A stretch of DNA of 64,000 nt from positions 53,089,501 to 53,153,500 of the forward strand of contig NC_091082.1 of NCBI RefSeq assembly GCF_032405125.1, given 5' to 3'. Source of the DNA: Capricornis sumatraensis (lineage: Eukaryota > Chordata > Mammalia > Artiodactyla > Bovidae). The notes beneath the pieces are model-generated. The model searched no databases. It was given only the letters and a program-made list of their open reading frames with translations, and had not been told where the DNA came from. Shown here piece after piece: positions 43,840-53,451 of the stretch. The position numbers were made by a program, and so were the translations under genes. The stretch's first letter is position 1. Each line of letters starts with the position of its first letter.

Positions 43840-44135
43840 AAAAAAAGGAGCAATTTTAATTTCAAAGTTCTGCTGACATGCGAGTGCTCTAAAGGTTTAT
43901 ATACACAGAACGCCCTGCTTGAAATATCACTTTGAATTCCATCCGTGCCATCACGCCTCTAATGTACTTCTGTTTTGGTTTCTCTCGGCAATGGGAGCCT
44001 TTGTGTTTTAATAATCGGAGGCACAAGGAAGAGGAAAATTATAGCTGGGGATGCCCAGGCTTGGCTCTTCATCATCCAAGTTAAATTTGGCTGAATTGAG
44101 GGAAAACATCCTTTTAAAAGGGTGGTAAATGGGCA
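43840..44135. other. AT-rich unique block, candidate conserved non-coding element
   Basis: TTGAAATATCACTTTGAATT, TTTTAATAATCGGAGGC and CAAGTTAAATTTGGCTG. Repeat-free up to the adjoining MIR. Confidence 0.35.
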
Positions 44136-44139
44136 TAAT

Positions 44140-44350
44140 AATCTCTTACATTTACAAAACACTGGGTATTTTCAAAGCCCTCGTGCATTCATTAACTCAT
44201 TAGATTTTTTTCCCAGCAAACCTGTTCCAAACATCCCACAAATAGGAGTGGGAGGCTGAGGAGGCTAGCTTGGTAAATGGAGAAACTGAGGCTGGGAGTG
44301 TGTTAGTGACTGGCTAGAGGTCATTCACAGCGGCCAAACTGGGCAGGTTG
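44140..44350 (-). repeat. MIR SINE
   Basis: CTCTTACATTTACAAAACAC, CATTCATTAACTCATTAGAT and TAAATGGAGAAACTGAGGCT, in antisense order. Confidence 0.8.
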
Positions 44351-44574
44351 GACAAGGCCATGAGGTGGCAATGCTAGCCACCCCCTTTAACAGCCACCCA
44401 CCTCTCTGTGCCTTATCCACTTCCCCGAAGTGATCTTTCATCTCTCCTCCCACCAAACAGTCTCTCTAAACAGAGGTGCCACTCAAACCCATCACAGAAG
44501 TGCCTGATTTTTTAGGAGAATTAAAGTCCAAAGCAGAAGGGGAAAAATTCGTAAAATCAGCAATGAGTCTTTGT

Positions 44575-44960
44575 CTATTGAGCATTTACTTTGGGCTAAG
44601 ACATGTGTTGTGGGCTTCCCAGGTGGTGCAAGTGGTAAAGAACTTGAACACCAATGCAAGAGACGCAAGAGACTTGGGTTCGATCCCTAGGTCAGGAAGA
44701 TCCCCTGAAGTAGGAAGTGGCAACCCACTCTGATATTCTTGCCTGGAGAATCCCATGGACAGAGGAGTCTGGTGGACTACAGTCCATGGTGTTGCAAAGA
44801 GTCAGACACAACTGAATGGCTGAGTATACATGCATAAGACATATGCTGTATCCTGACATGCATTATTTCATCCAGCCTCCTCAACAATTCTGAGGAGGCT
44901 TTAGTCCCATTTCACAGCTACAAAAACTGATGTTCAGAAGATGATAGCTAGGTACTGTTT
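44575..44960 (-). repeat. MIR SINE split by a Bov-tA
   Basis: Left piece 44575-44610 (GAGCATTTACTTTGGGCTAA) and right piece 44836-44960 (CATGCATTATTTCATCCAGC, TTTCACAGCTACAAAAACTG) form one antisense MIR around the SINE. Confidence 0.75.
44611..44835 (+). mobile_element. Bov-tA SINE inserted in a MIR
   Basis: GGGCTTCCCAGGTGGTGC to GTCAGACACAACTGAATGG. Flanks TAAGACATGTGTTGT and TAAGACATATGCTGT look like a target-site duplication with two transitions. Confidence 0.95.
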
Positions 44961-45027
44961 GGTCACGTCCACACCCAGGTAGCCGTCTACAAAGCCCAAG
45001 CTCCCCATCTACTTCCTGTCTGTCTCC

Positions 45028-45113
45028 GAGAGCAGTTTTTAGCATCGACGTGAGAGGGGGTATTAGGTCTGAGAGCAGTTTTTAGCATTGACGTGAGAGG
45101 GGGTATTAGGTCT
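45028..45113. repeat. 43-bp perfect-but-one tandem duplication
   Basis: Two abutting copies, 45028-45070 and 45071-45113, beginning GAGAGCAGTTTTTAGCAT and ending GGGGGTATTAGGTCT. They differ at one base, C versus T in a CpG. Confidence 0.93.
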
Positions 45114-45324
45114 GCTTTGCCCATGTGTCCTATGAGTGGCCAACTTCCTTGAGCTGCTCCTGGAGGACCAGAGTGCTGTGGTCTCTGACATCCCATGTTC
45201 TGAGGCTACCCCTCTACCTGGCATTGCTCAGGATGGGAAGTCCATGGACCACGTCCTGGATGTGGCAATGACATTCGTGCAGCATTGCTAACATTTCAGA
45301 AAATGAGTTGCTGCGTGGATGGAT

Positions 45325-45352
45325 GAATAAGTGAATGAATGAATGAATGAAG
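45325..45352. repeat. (GAAT)n microsatellite
   Basis: GTGAATGAATGAATGAATG; about five units. Confidence 0.85.
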
Positions 45353-45724
45353 AGGGTCTGATCTTTGTAGCTGTGCAGACTGGGGGCCAGGCAGCGGAAA
45401 GGCAGGAGCAGTCAGGACATGTAACACCTGACCTGGCCCAGAGCCCAGATCCTGAATACAAGACCCCCTCACCTGGCCCCTGCAGCATATGTTCCTCCCT
45501 GCCCCGCCCAGCAGCATCAAAAGTGCCTGACAACCAAGGGGAAGTGAGTGCAGCTACCCCAGTTTTCCCAGGGTTCAAGGTGAGTGAGGAGGGTGGGAGC
45601 CTCAGAGTGTCAGGGGGGCCCCATCAGATAAGCCTGATATGACTGCATTCATGGTCTAGCCAGGGTTGGGAAGGCTGATGGGGGGATTGTTCCAGGCTGT
45701 CTCTGGGGCTGGTGTCATTTATAG
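45353..45724. other. Unique intron sequence
   Basis: Single-copy; nothing recognised. Confidence 0.4.
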
Positions 45725-46055
45725 GTTCTGAAATTTGTTACTGTTGATAACAGTGACGAGCCATAAACATCTCAGAGTGAGGAATGTTAATAACATGGGA
45801 GGCATTTTTTAAGTGGTGGCTTTGGGGAGCCTTCGGCCTGTCAGAGCCAAAGGGGCAGCTGTTGTCGCTGTCGTATATCTGGGAAGTTATTCCGGGAAGG
45901 TCGTGCAGGGCCTCTGTTGTCATTACGTACAAAATATTTCAATTTTCCAGAATAGAGTCAGTTCTGGCATCAATGAATCTTCATCTTTTCTCCTTTTTAT
46001 GTCTCCCTGTTTGTCTCTGGGGTCTGGTTTTGTGCGAGTAGGAGAAGATGGGCAT
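45725..46055. other. AT-rich unique block, candidate conserved non-coding element
   Basis: GTTACTGTTGATAACAGTGA (a GATA-containing near-palindrome), GAATGTTAATAACATGGG, and TTGTCATTACGTACAAAAT, which holds a CRE-like TACGTA core. Repeat-free. Confidence 0.35.
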
Positions 46056-46479
46056 AAATAGGTGGCTGGGGCTGGAACAAGACACAGAGCTGTGAAGTAG
46101 GGGGCATGGTTAGGGATACAGGATGAGCCCCCAAGGCCCTCTGAGGGGGTGGGGAGAAGCTTGACTGGCTCAGGGACTGAAAGGACCCCCTCAAACAGCT
46201 TGCACCACAACTCATCCGCTCCAGACACACCGCTCCCTGATGCAGCCTGAACCTCCTGGCTTTGTCCTTCTGCTCACAAGGTCATTTCTCCTGCTATTAT
46301 AGCTTTTCCGCCTGCCCACCCCTGGGTCCAGCCTGCCCCTGCCGCCTACTACTTTCATCCCATGGAGAGCGAGTACAGTCAGTGCGATTCACCCAGCACC
46401 TAATCACGTGCTTTGCCATGTCACAACTCCTGTTCCCCACTTGGCAATGGGTCTTAACTCTCATCCTATTTAACTTGCC
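46056..46479. other. Unique intron sequence
   Basis: Single-copy; nothing recognised. Confidence 0.4.
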
Positions 46480-46795
46480 CTCGAGTTGTCATCACCTCCT
46501 TGTGGGCAAGGACCGTATCACACACGCTTCCACAGGCTCTGAAGGGGATGCCTGCTGTTTCTGCACCTCTGTGCATCTTCTCCTTCGGGGCCTGGTGAAC
46601 CACTGCCAGTTCTCCAGACCCTGACTCTGGCTTTCTTGGCTCCTGTGCTGGTCTGGGTGCTTCGGGGGCAGCCACACTGATCATCTTCCAGCCTGCACCC
46701 ACGGCTTAGGACCCTCTTCCCTCCTGGCCTGTCCAGCCCAGCACAGAGCTGGGCACACAGCAGGTCTTAACTAAATGAGTGGGTGAAGGACAGGA
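46480..46795 (+). repeat. L2 LINE 3' fragment
   Basis: CACCTCCTTGTGGGCAAGGA, and at the end CAGCACAGAGCTGGGCACAC, then AGCAGGTCTTAACTAAATG. This is a degraded L2 3' terminus; the middle part is uncertain. Confidence 0.5.
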
Positions 46796-47376
46796 CTTCA
46801 TCAGGGCATTAGCTAGGATGCAGGGGCTGGGCTCTGCATTTCAGTTCCAAGGGGAAAAGCTAGTTGCATGGCCAGAACTAGAGTTCACACCAAGCCCCGG
46901 GTAATCCGTGGGTTAGACACCATTGCTGGATGGCTCCCAGCTCCCTCTCTCCCAGGTCCTTTAAGCTGTGGCTCATGGGTCTGGTTGGGCACCTGCTGAT
47001 GCCATGAGGGAGGGACATAAAGATTTCCCAGCTGGGGCTTCCACATTCAGGAAACACACACTTGGAGGGGGCGATAAGACTGGTGTGATCAACAAAGAAC
47101 ATATGGGTGTTTGGAGGGAAAGAGCAGCCAGGGTGCAAGGGGGTTCTTGGACAGAGAAGGGGGTGGGGCTGGGGATCTTTGCTTCCCACGTGTCTCTTCC
47201 ACTGCCTTATACTTCACCTGAACCTTGTCTTTGAAATGCCTTATTAAGCAACAAAGGGCACTCATGGCCCCCATAAGTCCCAGCAGGATGGCCCCAGCCC
47301 TCTGAGCACTGGCCTGGCTTGCACTCTGGGCTCTAGAAATGTCAGGATGGCCACGCCTGGCCAGCTTCCCTCCAGT
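46796..47376. other. Unique intron sequence
   Basis: Single-copy; nothing recognised. Confidence 0.4.
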
Positions 47377-47408
47377 GCCCCCCCCCCCCCCCCCCCCCCG
47401 CCGCCGCC
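47377..47408. repeat. Poly-C tract with CCG tail
   Basis: A run of more than 20 uninterrupted C residues followed by GCCGCCGCC. The complementary strand, which is the CAMTA1 RNA strand, is a G run. Confidence 0.9.
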
Positions 47409-47877
47409 CTGCCCCAAAGCAAACTCCAAGCAACACGGGCCAGCACTGTCACAGACTGAGGTGGAGCTGGGGGAAGCACAGAGCTGTGAGGACCAGGCGG
47501 CCACACCAGGGATGGCCCTGGGGGTAGGGGTGCAGGTGAGGGGCAACCTGAGGCAACAGCAGTCCTGGCTCTGCCCAGGTGCCCAAGCGCCTCTGGGGAA
47601 AGAAAGGTGCAGTTTCAACTGCACACAGCTTTTGTAAGACTCTCGCTTGCGAATTGGACCCATCCGTGGTGGGCCACCCTGGACCTCCTGTCACATTCCC
47701 TGTTGGGCACAGCTGGCCTCCTGCTCGTTCAGGTTTGTCCCAGTCAGGCTCAGGCCCTGGCACTTCTCACATCCTGCTCCTGATCATTTTAGAGAGAAAG
47801 TGAAAACCCGCAGCTGGGCTTGAATCCTGCTTCTGGGGGCAGAGGTCAGCTCTGGAGAGTGCAGTCTCTCTGGCTGC
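47409..47877. other. Unique intron sequence
   Basis: Single-copy; nothing recognised. Confidence 0.4.
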
Positions 47878-48165
47878 GTGTGCCTCCTGTCCCTGGGGTC
47901 AGGGTTTGACCCTTTGCTCCCTATGACCCTGCTGACAGGCTCCCTGGGAGGGGCTGTTCCTCATCACTTTAGAACTGCAGAAAATGGAGTGTTTGAGGTA
48001 TAAAGGATCTAACTGGCTGGTCTCCCGCCTTATTCCCATGCCAAGACTGATGGGAGGTTTTGGCTAACTACATCGGATCAGCCTGTTCACTGTGTGTCCC
48101 TGGAACTCAATAGCTAGCCATAAATTCCCTTCATTTGACCCATATTTGTTAAGCATGAAGTGGGT
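47878..48165 (+). repeat. Dispersed duplicate, copy 1
   Basis: Shares GTGCCTCCT, TCCCTGGGGTCAGGG, GGATCTAACTGGCTGGTCTC, TTCACTGTGTGTCCC and ACTCAATAGCTAGC, in the same order and spacing, with 49540-49835. About 75-80% identical by eye. Confidence 0.85.
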
Positions 48166-48357
48166 TTCTGGCACCATGTGTTCATGAGTGGCAGCCCCGC
48201 CCTCCTGAGGGAGCTGACTGTGGGAAAGGCAGATGGGGTGGTGGGTGGCAGAGAGAGCCCAGCGCTGTTGCCTCCTTGGAGCCCCTGACTTTACAGTCTC
48301 TGCACTGAACTAGCTCTGTGTGTATCCAAGAGTCCTTGCCTTGTCTGTTGATGCTGC

Positions 48358-48842
48358 TGTGTGTGTGAGTGTCTATGTGTATCCTGTGTGCTTTTGGGTT
48401 CACATGTGTGCACACGAGTGCCTGTGCACGTCTGTACATGCATACATGTGTACATGGGTGTATTGGGTACACGTGCACTTTCATATGTGTGCACGTATGT
48501 ATGCATGTGTGTGCTGTGTGCATGCGTGTTCACACACTGCACACATGTGTCTGTGCATGCAAGCATCTGTGCACGAGTGTACTGTGTACACACACACTTT
48601 CATGTATGTACATACAATGTGCATGGGTGTGCCCTGTGCATTTTCATGTACATGCATGCCATGCACGCATGCCTGCATATGTGCCCTATGCATGTTTACA
48701 CATGTGCACACAATGCTTGTTCACACACCTGTGTGCACATGTGCACACACATGTGTGCAAATTCACACGTGTGCACACTTGTGCCTGTGCGTGCATGTGT
48801 GTATGTGTGCTATGTGCATGTGCATGTGTGTGCACACACAAC
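48358..48842. repeat. Alternating purine/pyrimidine tract, about 485 bp
   Basis: Almost continuous GT, AC, GC and AT dinucleotide alternation, for example CACATGTGTGCACACGAG, TACATGCATACATGTGTAC and ATGTGCACACACATGTGTGC. A composition expected to favour left-handed Z-DNA under torsion. Open frames in it are Cys/Val/His-rich artefacts. Confidence 0.92.
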
Positions 48843-49127
48843 TGCTCTCTGCACTTTGCACTCTTGGAGGGTGGGGCTGAGTCTGCACCCCACCACCTGC
48901 CCCCGAAGGGGTCCCCATCCCAGTGTTTGTCAAGACATGTCCCCATGAACCTGCTCAGAAGCCAGAGGCAGCTCTGCTCTCTCTTGGAATCCACTCCCAG
49001 AACAGGCAGAGGCCTGAGTCGAGTGCAGGGCAAAGAAGACTGGGGGACCACCTAGCTCAACCCTCTCATCTTACAGCCCAGAAAAGAAAATAACAGGAGG
49101 TGAGGTGAGAGTGCACCATGCCACAGG
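48843..49127. other. Unique intron sequence
   Basis: Single-copy; nothing recognised. Confidence 0.4.
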
Positions 49128-49234
49128 TCTGGCTGCTCAGTCATGTCTAACTCGGTGTGAACCCCTGGGCTGTAGCCCGCCAGGCTTCCTGTCCATGGGA
49201 TTTCCCAGGCAAGAATACTGGACTGGGTTGCCAT
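49128..49234 (-). mobile_element. Bov-tA SINE, half length
   Basis: GGCTGCTCAGTCATGTCTAA to AAGAATACTGGACTGGGTTG. Antisense; the tRNA-related head is missing. Confidence 0.88.
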
Positions 49235-49445
49235 AGTGAATAATAATAGCTACCATGTTTTGGCTGTTCCAATGCACCAGGAATTGTACCCCCATGAGCT
49301 CACTCATGTTCACGGCCGCCCTGTGGGGGAGCCACCTCACCTGGCTTCACAGGCAGGAAGGGGAAGCTTGGAGAAGCAAGCGAGCTGCTCAAGGTCACCC
49401 AGGCTGTCAGTGGTGGAGGGAGGTCCAGGGGAAACTGCGGGCCGG
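49235..49445 (-). repeat. MIR SINE
   Basis: GAATAATAATAGCTACCATG, then GAGCTCACTCATGTTCACGG and GCTCAAGGTCACCCAGGCTG. Antisense and nearly full length, abutting the Bov fragment. Confidence 0.85.
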
Positions 49446-49539
49446 AGCTCTGACATTCTCTGCAAGGATACTGGGCAAATGTAGCAACCGGCACCTGACC
49501 TCAAACTCCATTTCCGGCCGGTGCAGGCTCCTGGCAGCA

Positions 49540-49835
49540 TGTGCCTCCTCTCCCTGGGGTCAGGGTCTGACCCTCTGCTCCCTGTGGCCACTGGTGACAG
49601 GCTTCCTGGGAGGGGCCGCTCCTCATCACTTTTGAACCGTAGAAGAGAAAAGATTTGAGATACTAGGGATCTAACTGGCTGGTCTCCTGCTTTAATCCTA
49701 CAGGGGAAACCAAGGCCAGGGGAGGTCTTGGCTAAATATGCCAGATCAGCCTGGTTCACTGTGTGTCCCCAGAACTCAATAGCTAGCTGTGAATTCCCTT
49801 TACTTGACCTGTGCTTATTAAACATGAATCGGGTG
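49540..49835 (+). repeat. Dispersed duplicate, copy 2
   Basis: Partner of 47878-48165, about 1.66 kb away in the same orientation. It carries a slightly longer centre (GGGGAAACCAAGGCCAGGGG) than copy 1. Confidence 0.85.
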
Positions 49836-51255
49836 TGTAAAACCCCACTCTTCTCCCTGTTTTTACTTGGCTTGGTGGGCGGCAAGCTGGGCTGGAGCTG
49901 CAGGGAGAGCCCTGAACATTCCCGAGGAGCTCGGAGGCCAGAGCCCAGATGCCCTTCCCACTGCCGCTCGGCTCCTGTGCACAAGGGCTTTGATTTTCCG
50001 TTAACACCCAAAGTTGATCGGAGCCTCATGAATCATTCATGAAGAGGCTCCAACGAGATCATTATTTTGAGTGTTGAGTGTCAGGAAAACAGTGTCTGAC
50101 GGGTAAACATGATGTCTGATGACAGAACAGCCGATGGGGTCACCCAGCAGCCGGGCACCTGCCACGCTGTGGGGAATTTTTAAACATTAAAAAAAAAAAA
50201 ATCCAAGCTAGGCTCAGGGAGGAGCAGCAGACTCATCACCAGCCCTTTGTCTGTTGGCTCCCCATGCCAGGAGGAGGCGGGTAGCGGGCAGGGCTGGGGA
50301 GGGCCCAGAGCATCCTCTACCAGGAAATGACTCAGCATGGCCCCCAGGCCCCAGTCATGGTGGCTCCCAGCCCTGCAGGTCCTGGGCTGCACCACCAGCC
50401 TCCTTGCCAACACAAAATGCAGGCTTCTTAGTTAGGCAGCCCCTGCCTTTGCGCTCTCTTAAGATTTCCCAATAGATCATCCTTTTGGAAAAAGCCAGGG
50501 AGGCCTCAAGCACCTGTCCATCCACCTTGGATCAGGAAAGGGTCTGGCCTCTGCCTGAAGGCTGTGCAAGCACCTGGCTGGGCCAGCTTGGGCCGAGGCC
50601 CCGGGGGCTCTCCCAGGCCTCTGGCCGTGTCGAAGCCACTTTCTAGCAGATGACAGTTTGTCAATAGCTTCACTACCTGCATTATTTAAGCAGAACAAGG
50701 TGAACGTGAGCTGTACCCTTGAGCACAGATCAAATTGATGGTCAGACTGGACGCTACAGGCAATTATGTTTTCTAAAGAGAAGAAGGGCCCGAGGGGCCC
50801 CTACTGGCTCCCTTCCCTGCTGCCGGCCCTCAGCCCTCCGCCCTCCCTGGTCATCCAGTCCTGTCCCAGCTGTCTCCTGCTCCACTGGGCCCTGGATTTC
50901 ACGAGGGGAAGAGGGAACGCGCTCCCAGAAAAGAGTTCCTTGGGCCCTGAGAATCCCCCAGAAGAAGGTCCAGGAGGCTCAGCCCCAGCTCTCTTCCCAG
51001 CATTTCTGCAGGGACTTTCCTGGCTGCCTCTCCTTGCCTCCCCGATTGTCTATTCACCTCAGCTCTCTCAGGACCAGGCTCACGCTTGGCCATCCTGGGC
51101 GTGCTCTTCTCTTTACAGACCCCATTTGACCAGGCTTATTCCAGGTGAGCAGCAGGGATAGCACAGGTCCCCCTGCGAGGGTCACAGCCTGACCTAGAAG
51201 AATCGATGCTTTGATCTAGCTGAGGACTCAGGCCTAAGAGGGATCATGACAGCTT
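49836..51255. other. Unique intron sequence
   Basis: Mostly single-copy. Contains the palindrome at 50021-50050, a poly-A run at 50189-50201 and G+C-rich DNA after 50270. No exon recognised. Confidence 0.4.
50021..50050. other. Imperfect 30-bp palindrome
   Basis: Outer arms GAGCCT and AGGCTC enclose CATGAAT-C-ATTCATG, a perfect inverted repeat with a one-base centre. It could be a dimeric homeodomain/POU-type site or simply a hairpin. Confidence 0.8.
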
Positions 51256-51560
51256 AGAGCTGGGAAGGCCCCCTGGGGTCATCCAGCCCTGCCTCCAATG
51301 AGCATAGACACCTTCGACTCCTCTGCTTCATCAGGGACAGGGGCTCGCTCCCTCACATACCATCTGTTCCACCCAAAGCACTTGGAATCATTATCATTAG
51401 AAAGATAATTTTCATTATTTTTCATAACCTGAGGCCAAATCTCCTTCCTTAAAGAGTCTGGAATGATTCCGTCTTTCAGATCCACAGAGAATAGGAACTC
51501 TATGCCTCGAGATGTGAGAGATAGTCCTTCAAAGATCTGAAGAAGATTCATGTCCCTCAT
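51256..51560. repeat. Ancient CR1/L3-like 3' fragment
   Basis: CTGGGGTCATCCAGCCCTGC, CCTGAGGCCAAATCTCCTTC and CCTTCAAAGATCTGAAGAAG follow the order of an old mammalian LINE 3' region I associate with CR1/L3. Orientation not determined; heavily diverged. Confidence 0.4.
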
Positions 51561-51910
51561 CCATCCCCACATTCATCCATCCATCCATCTATCCACCACC
51601 CATCCACTCATCCATCCAATTTCCTTTCCATCTACACATTTATCTATTATCTTCCCATGAGTCCATCTATCTACCCCACTACTTACTCATCCATCTATCC
51701 ATCCATCCATCTACCCCTCTAACCATCCATCAACACACATATTCACACACCCATCCTTACATACACTCACCTATCCATTCTCACATCTACCTACCTATCT
51801 ACCTAGTCCCCCACCCCTCTTATATCCATCCACCTACCCATCCATCTACCTGTATATTCATCCATCCATCCGTTTGTCCACCCAATCATCCACCCATTCA
51901 TCCTTTCTTC
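51561..51910. repeat. (CCAT)n / (CATC)n variant array, about 350 bp
   Basis: Interrupted CATCCATCCATC runs with ACCTACC and ACACAT variants. Probably length-polymorphic. Confidence 0.93.
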
Positions 51911-52033
51911 CATCTGACACGCATTGAGGAAATGCTGCTACCACTCTGGGTATTGAAAGATGCAGTCTCTGGCCTCAAGGAGCTTACACTTGTAGTGCTG
52001 AAGCAGAATCACAATATAGCCTCTTGCTAGAAA
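51911..52033. other. Old repeat-like remnant
   Basis: GCAGTCTCTGGCCTCAAGGA, then GCTTACACTTGTAGTG, resembles the common CATGGAGCTTACATTCTAG motif of ancient mammalian repeats. Family not assigned. Confidence 0.35.
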
Positions 52034-52658
52034 CGTTGTTCACTCACTAAGTATATGGATATCCAGCTCTTTGCAACCCCATGGACTACAGCACAGCAGG
52101 CTTCCCTGTCCCTTAGTATCTCCCACAGTTTGCTCAAACTCATGTCCACTGAGTCAGTGATGCCATCCAACCATCTTATCCTCTGTCACCTTTTTCTCTT
52201 CCTGCCTTCAATCTTTCCCAGCATCAGGGTCTTTTCCAATGAGTTGGCTCTTTGCATCAGGTGGCCAAAGGACTGGAGCTTCAGCTTTAGCATCAATCCT
52301 TCCAGTGAATTTTCAGAGTTGATTTCCTTTGGGATTGACTGGTTTGATCTGCTTGCTGTCCAGGGGACTCTCAGGAGTCTCCTCCAGAACCACAGTTCAA
52401 AAGCATCAGTTCTTTGGTCTTCAGCCTTCTTTATGATCCAACTCTCACATCTGTACATGACTACTAGAAAAACCATAGCTTTGACTATATGGACCTTTGT
52501 TGGCAAAGTGAAGTCTGTGTTTTTTAAATATGCTTTCTAGGTTTGTCATAGCTTTTCTTCCAAAGAGCAAGCATCTTTTAATTTAGTGGCTGCAGTCACC
52601 ATCCACCGTGATTTTGGGGCCCAAGAAAATAAAATCTGTCACTGTTTTCACTTTCACT
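52034..52658 (-). mobile_element. BovB LINE 3' region, about 620 bp
   Basis: The minus strand retains KAMVFLVVMYRCESWIIKKA and EGLMLKLKLQSFGHLMQRAN, followed by the 3' end (plus-strand left edge GTTGTTCACTCACTAAGT). It contains stops. Confidence 0.95.
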
Positions 52659-53094
52659 ATAATAAAGGAATGAAAACAGCATCTAAGGCTTCTGTTGCTC
52701 AATGTTCTCAGTTTCCTCTCCAATGATTCTGAGGACTCCAGACTCCTCCTCACCCTGAACAACCTTCTTTGATGACTCCTGGTTTAGACACTATTCTCTT
52801 CAAGCCCAACACATAAAATGATAAAATGGTGTTGGGGCATTATCTGGTCTACAGCCAGTCTTCACTGGTTATGGTCAAGCCAGGCTTGAGCCCAGGGAGT
52901 GATTCTTTAGCTCAGAGGGTCTGGCAGGACAGTCTCCTGCAGTTTGAGGGGCATTCTCATCACCAGGAGAGGAGGAAATGTTTATGCCATTAACACAAAC
53001 ACTCTCTTCCCAGCTCCTTTGTAGATTATGTCTGGTTGCTTTCCGACACACCAAAAAACATTTCAAATGAGTCCCTGGCAGGCTCAGTTGGGAA
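52659..53094. other. Unique intron sequence
   Basis: Single-copy; nothing recognised. Confidence 0.4.
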
Positions 53095-53290
53095 GTTCTT
53101 TCAGCCACTTAAAATTTCAGCCTCTGAATGTGAGGCACACTGGTGGTAATTGTTTAAAAAAATCAAATGAAAGCAGATACAGCAAGTTTCTTGTTATTTA
53201 TCAGCCGCAGATATAGGCCACTTTTCATCATGCTGAGCCTCAAGAAAAGATAAAAGCAAGAGAATTGATCTGAGCTTCTATTGTGAAAGC
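53095..53290. other. AT-rich unique block, weak conserved-element candidate
   Basis: GTGGTAATTGTTTAAAAAAA, then CTTGTTATTTATCAGCCGC, and GAAAAGATAAAAGCAAGAG. Repeat-free and directly before a BovB copy. Confidence 0.3.
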
Positions 53291-53451
53291 GTCAGGCATT
53301 GCCGGTGTCCAAGTTCCGCCATAAAGGAACCACTTCCTGGTCTGTGACTTGTCTTGGGCGGCAGCTGTTGGGTCTCAGACCCTTCTCCAATCACGCCTGG
53401 GGGGGAGGTGCAGTAGACATTGACCTCTGGCATCACTTTTTCTGCTTCCTA

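Noticed and set aside
48320..49055. Three overlapping Cys/Val/His-rich open frames of 186-228 codons
   Set aside because: By-product of the alternating purine/pyrimidine tract.
49337..50029. 230-codon minus-strand open frame
   Set aside because: Composed of MIR plus duplicate copy 2; no coding signature.
51279..51572. 97-codon minus-strand open frame as a possible exon
   Set aside because: Overlaps an ancient LINE 3' remnant; no match to CAMTA1 sequence.
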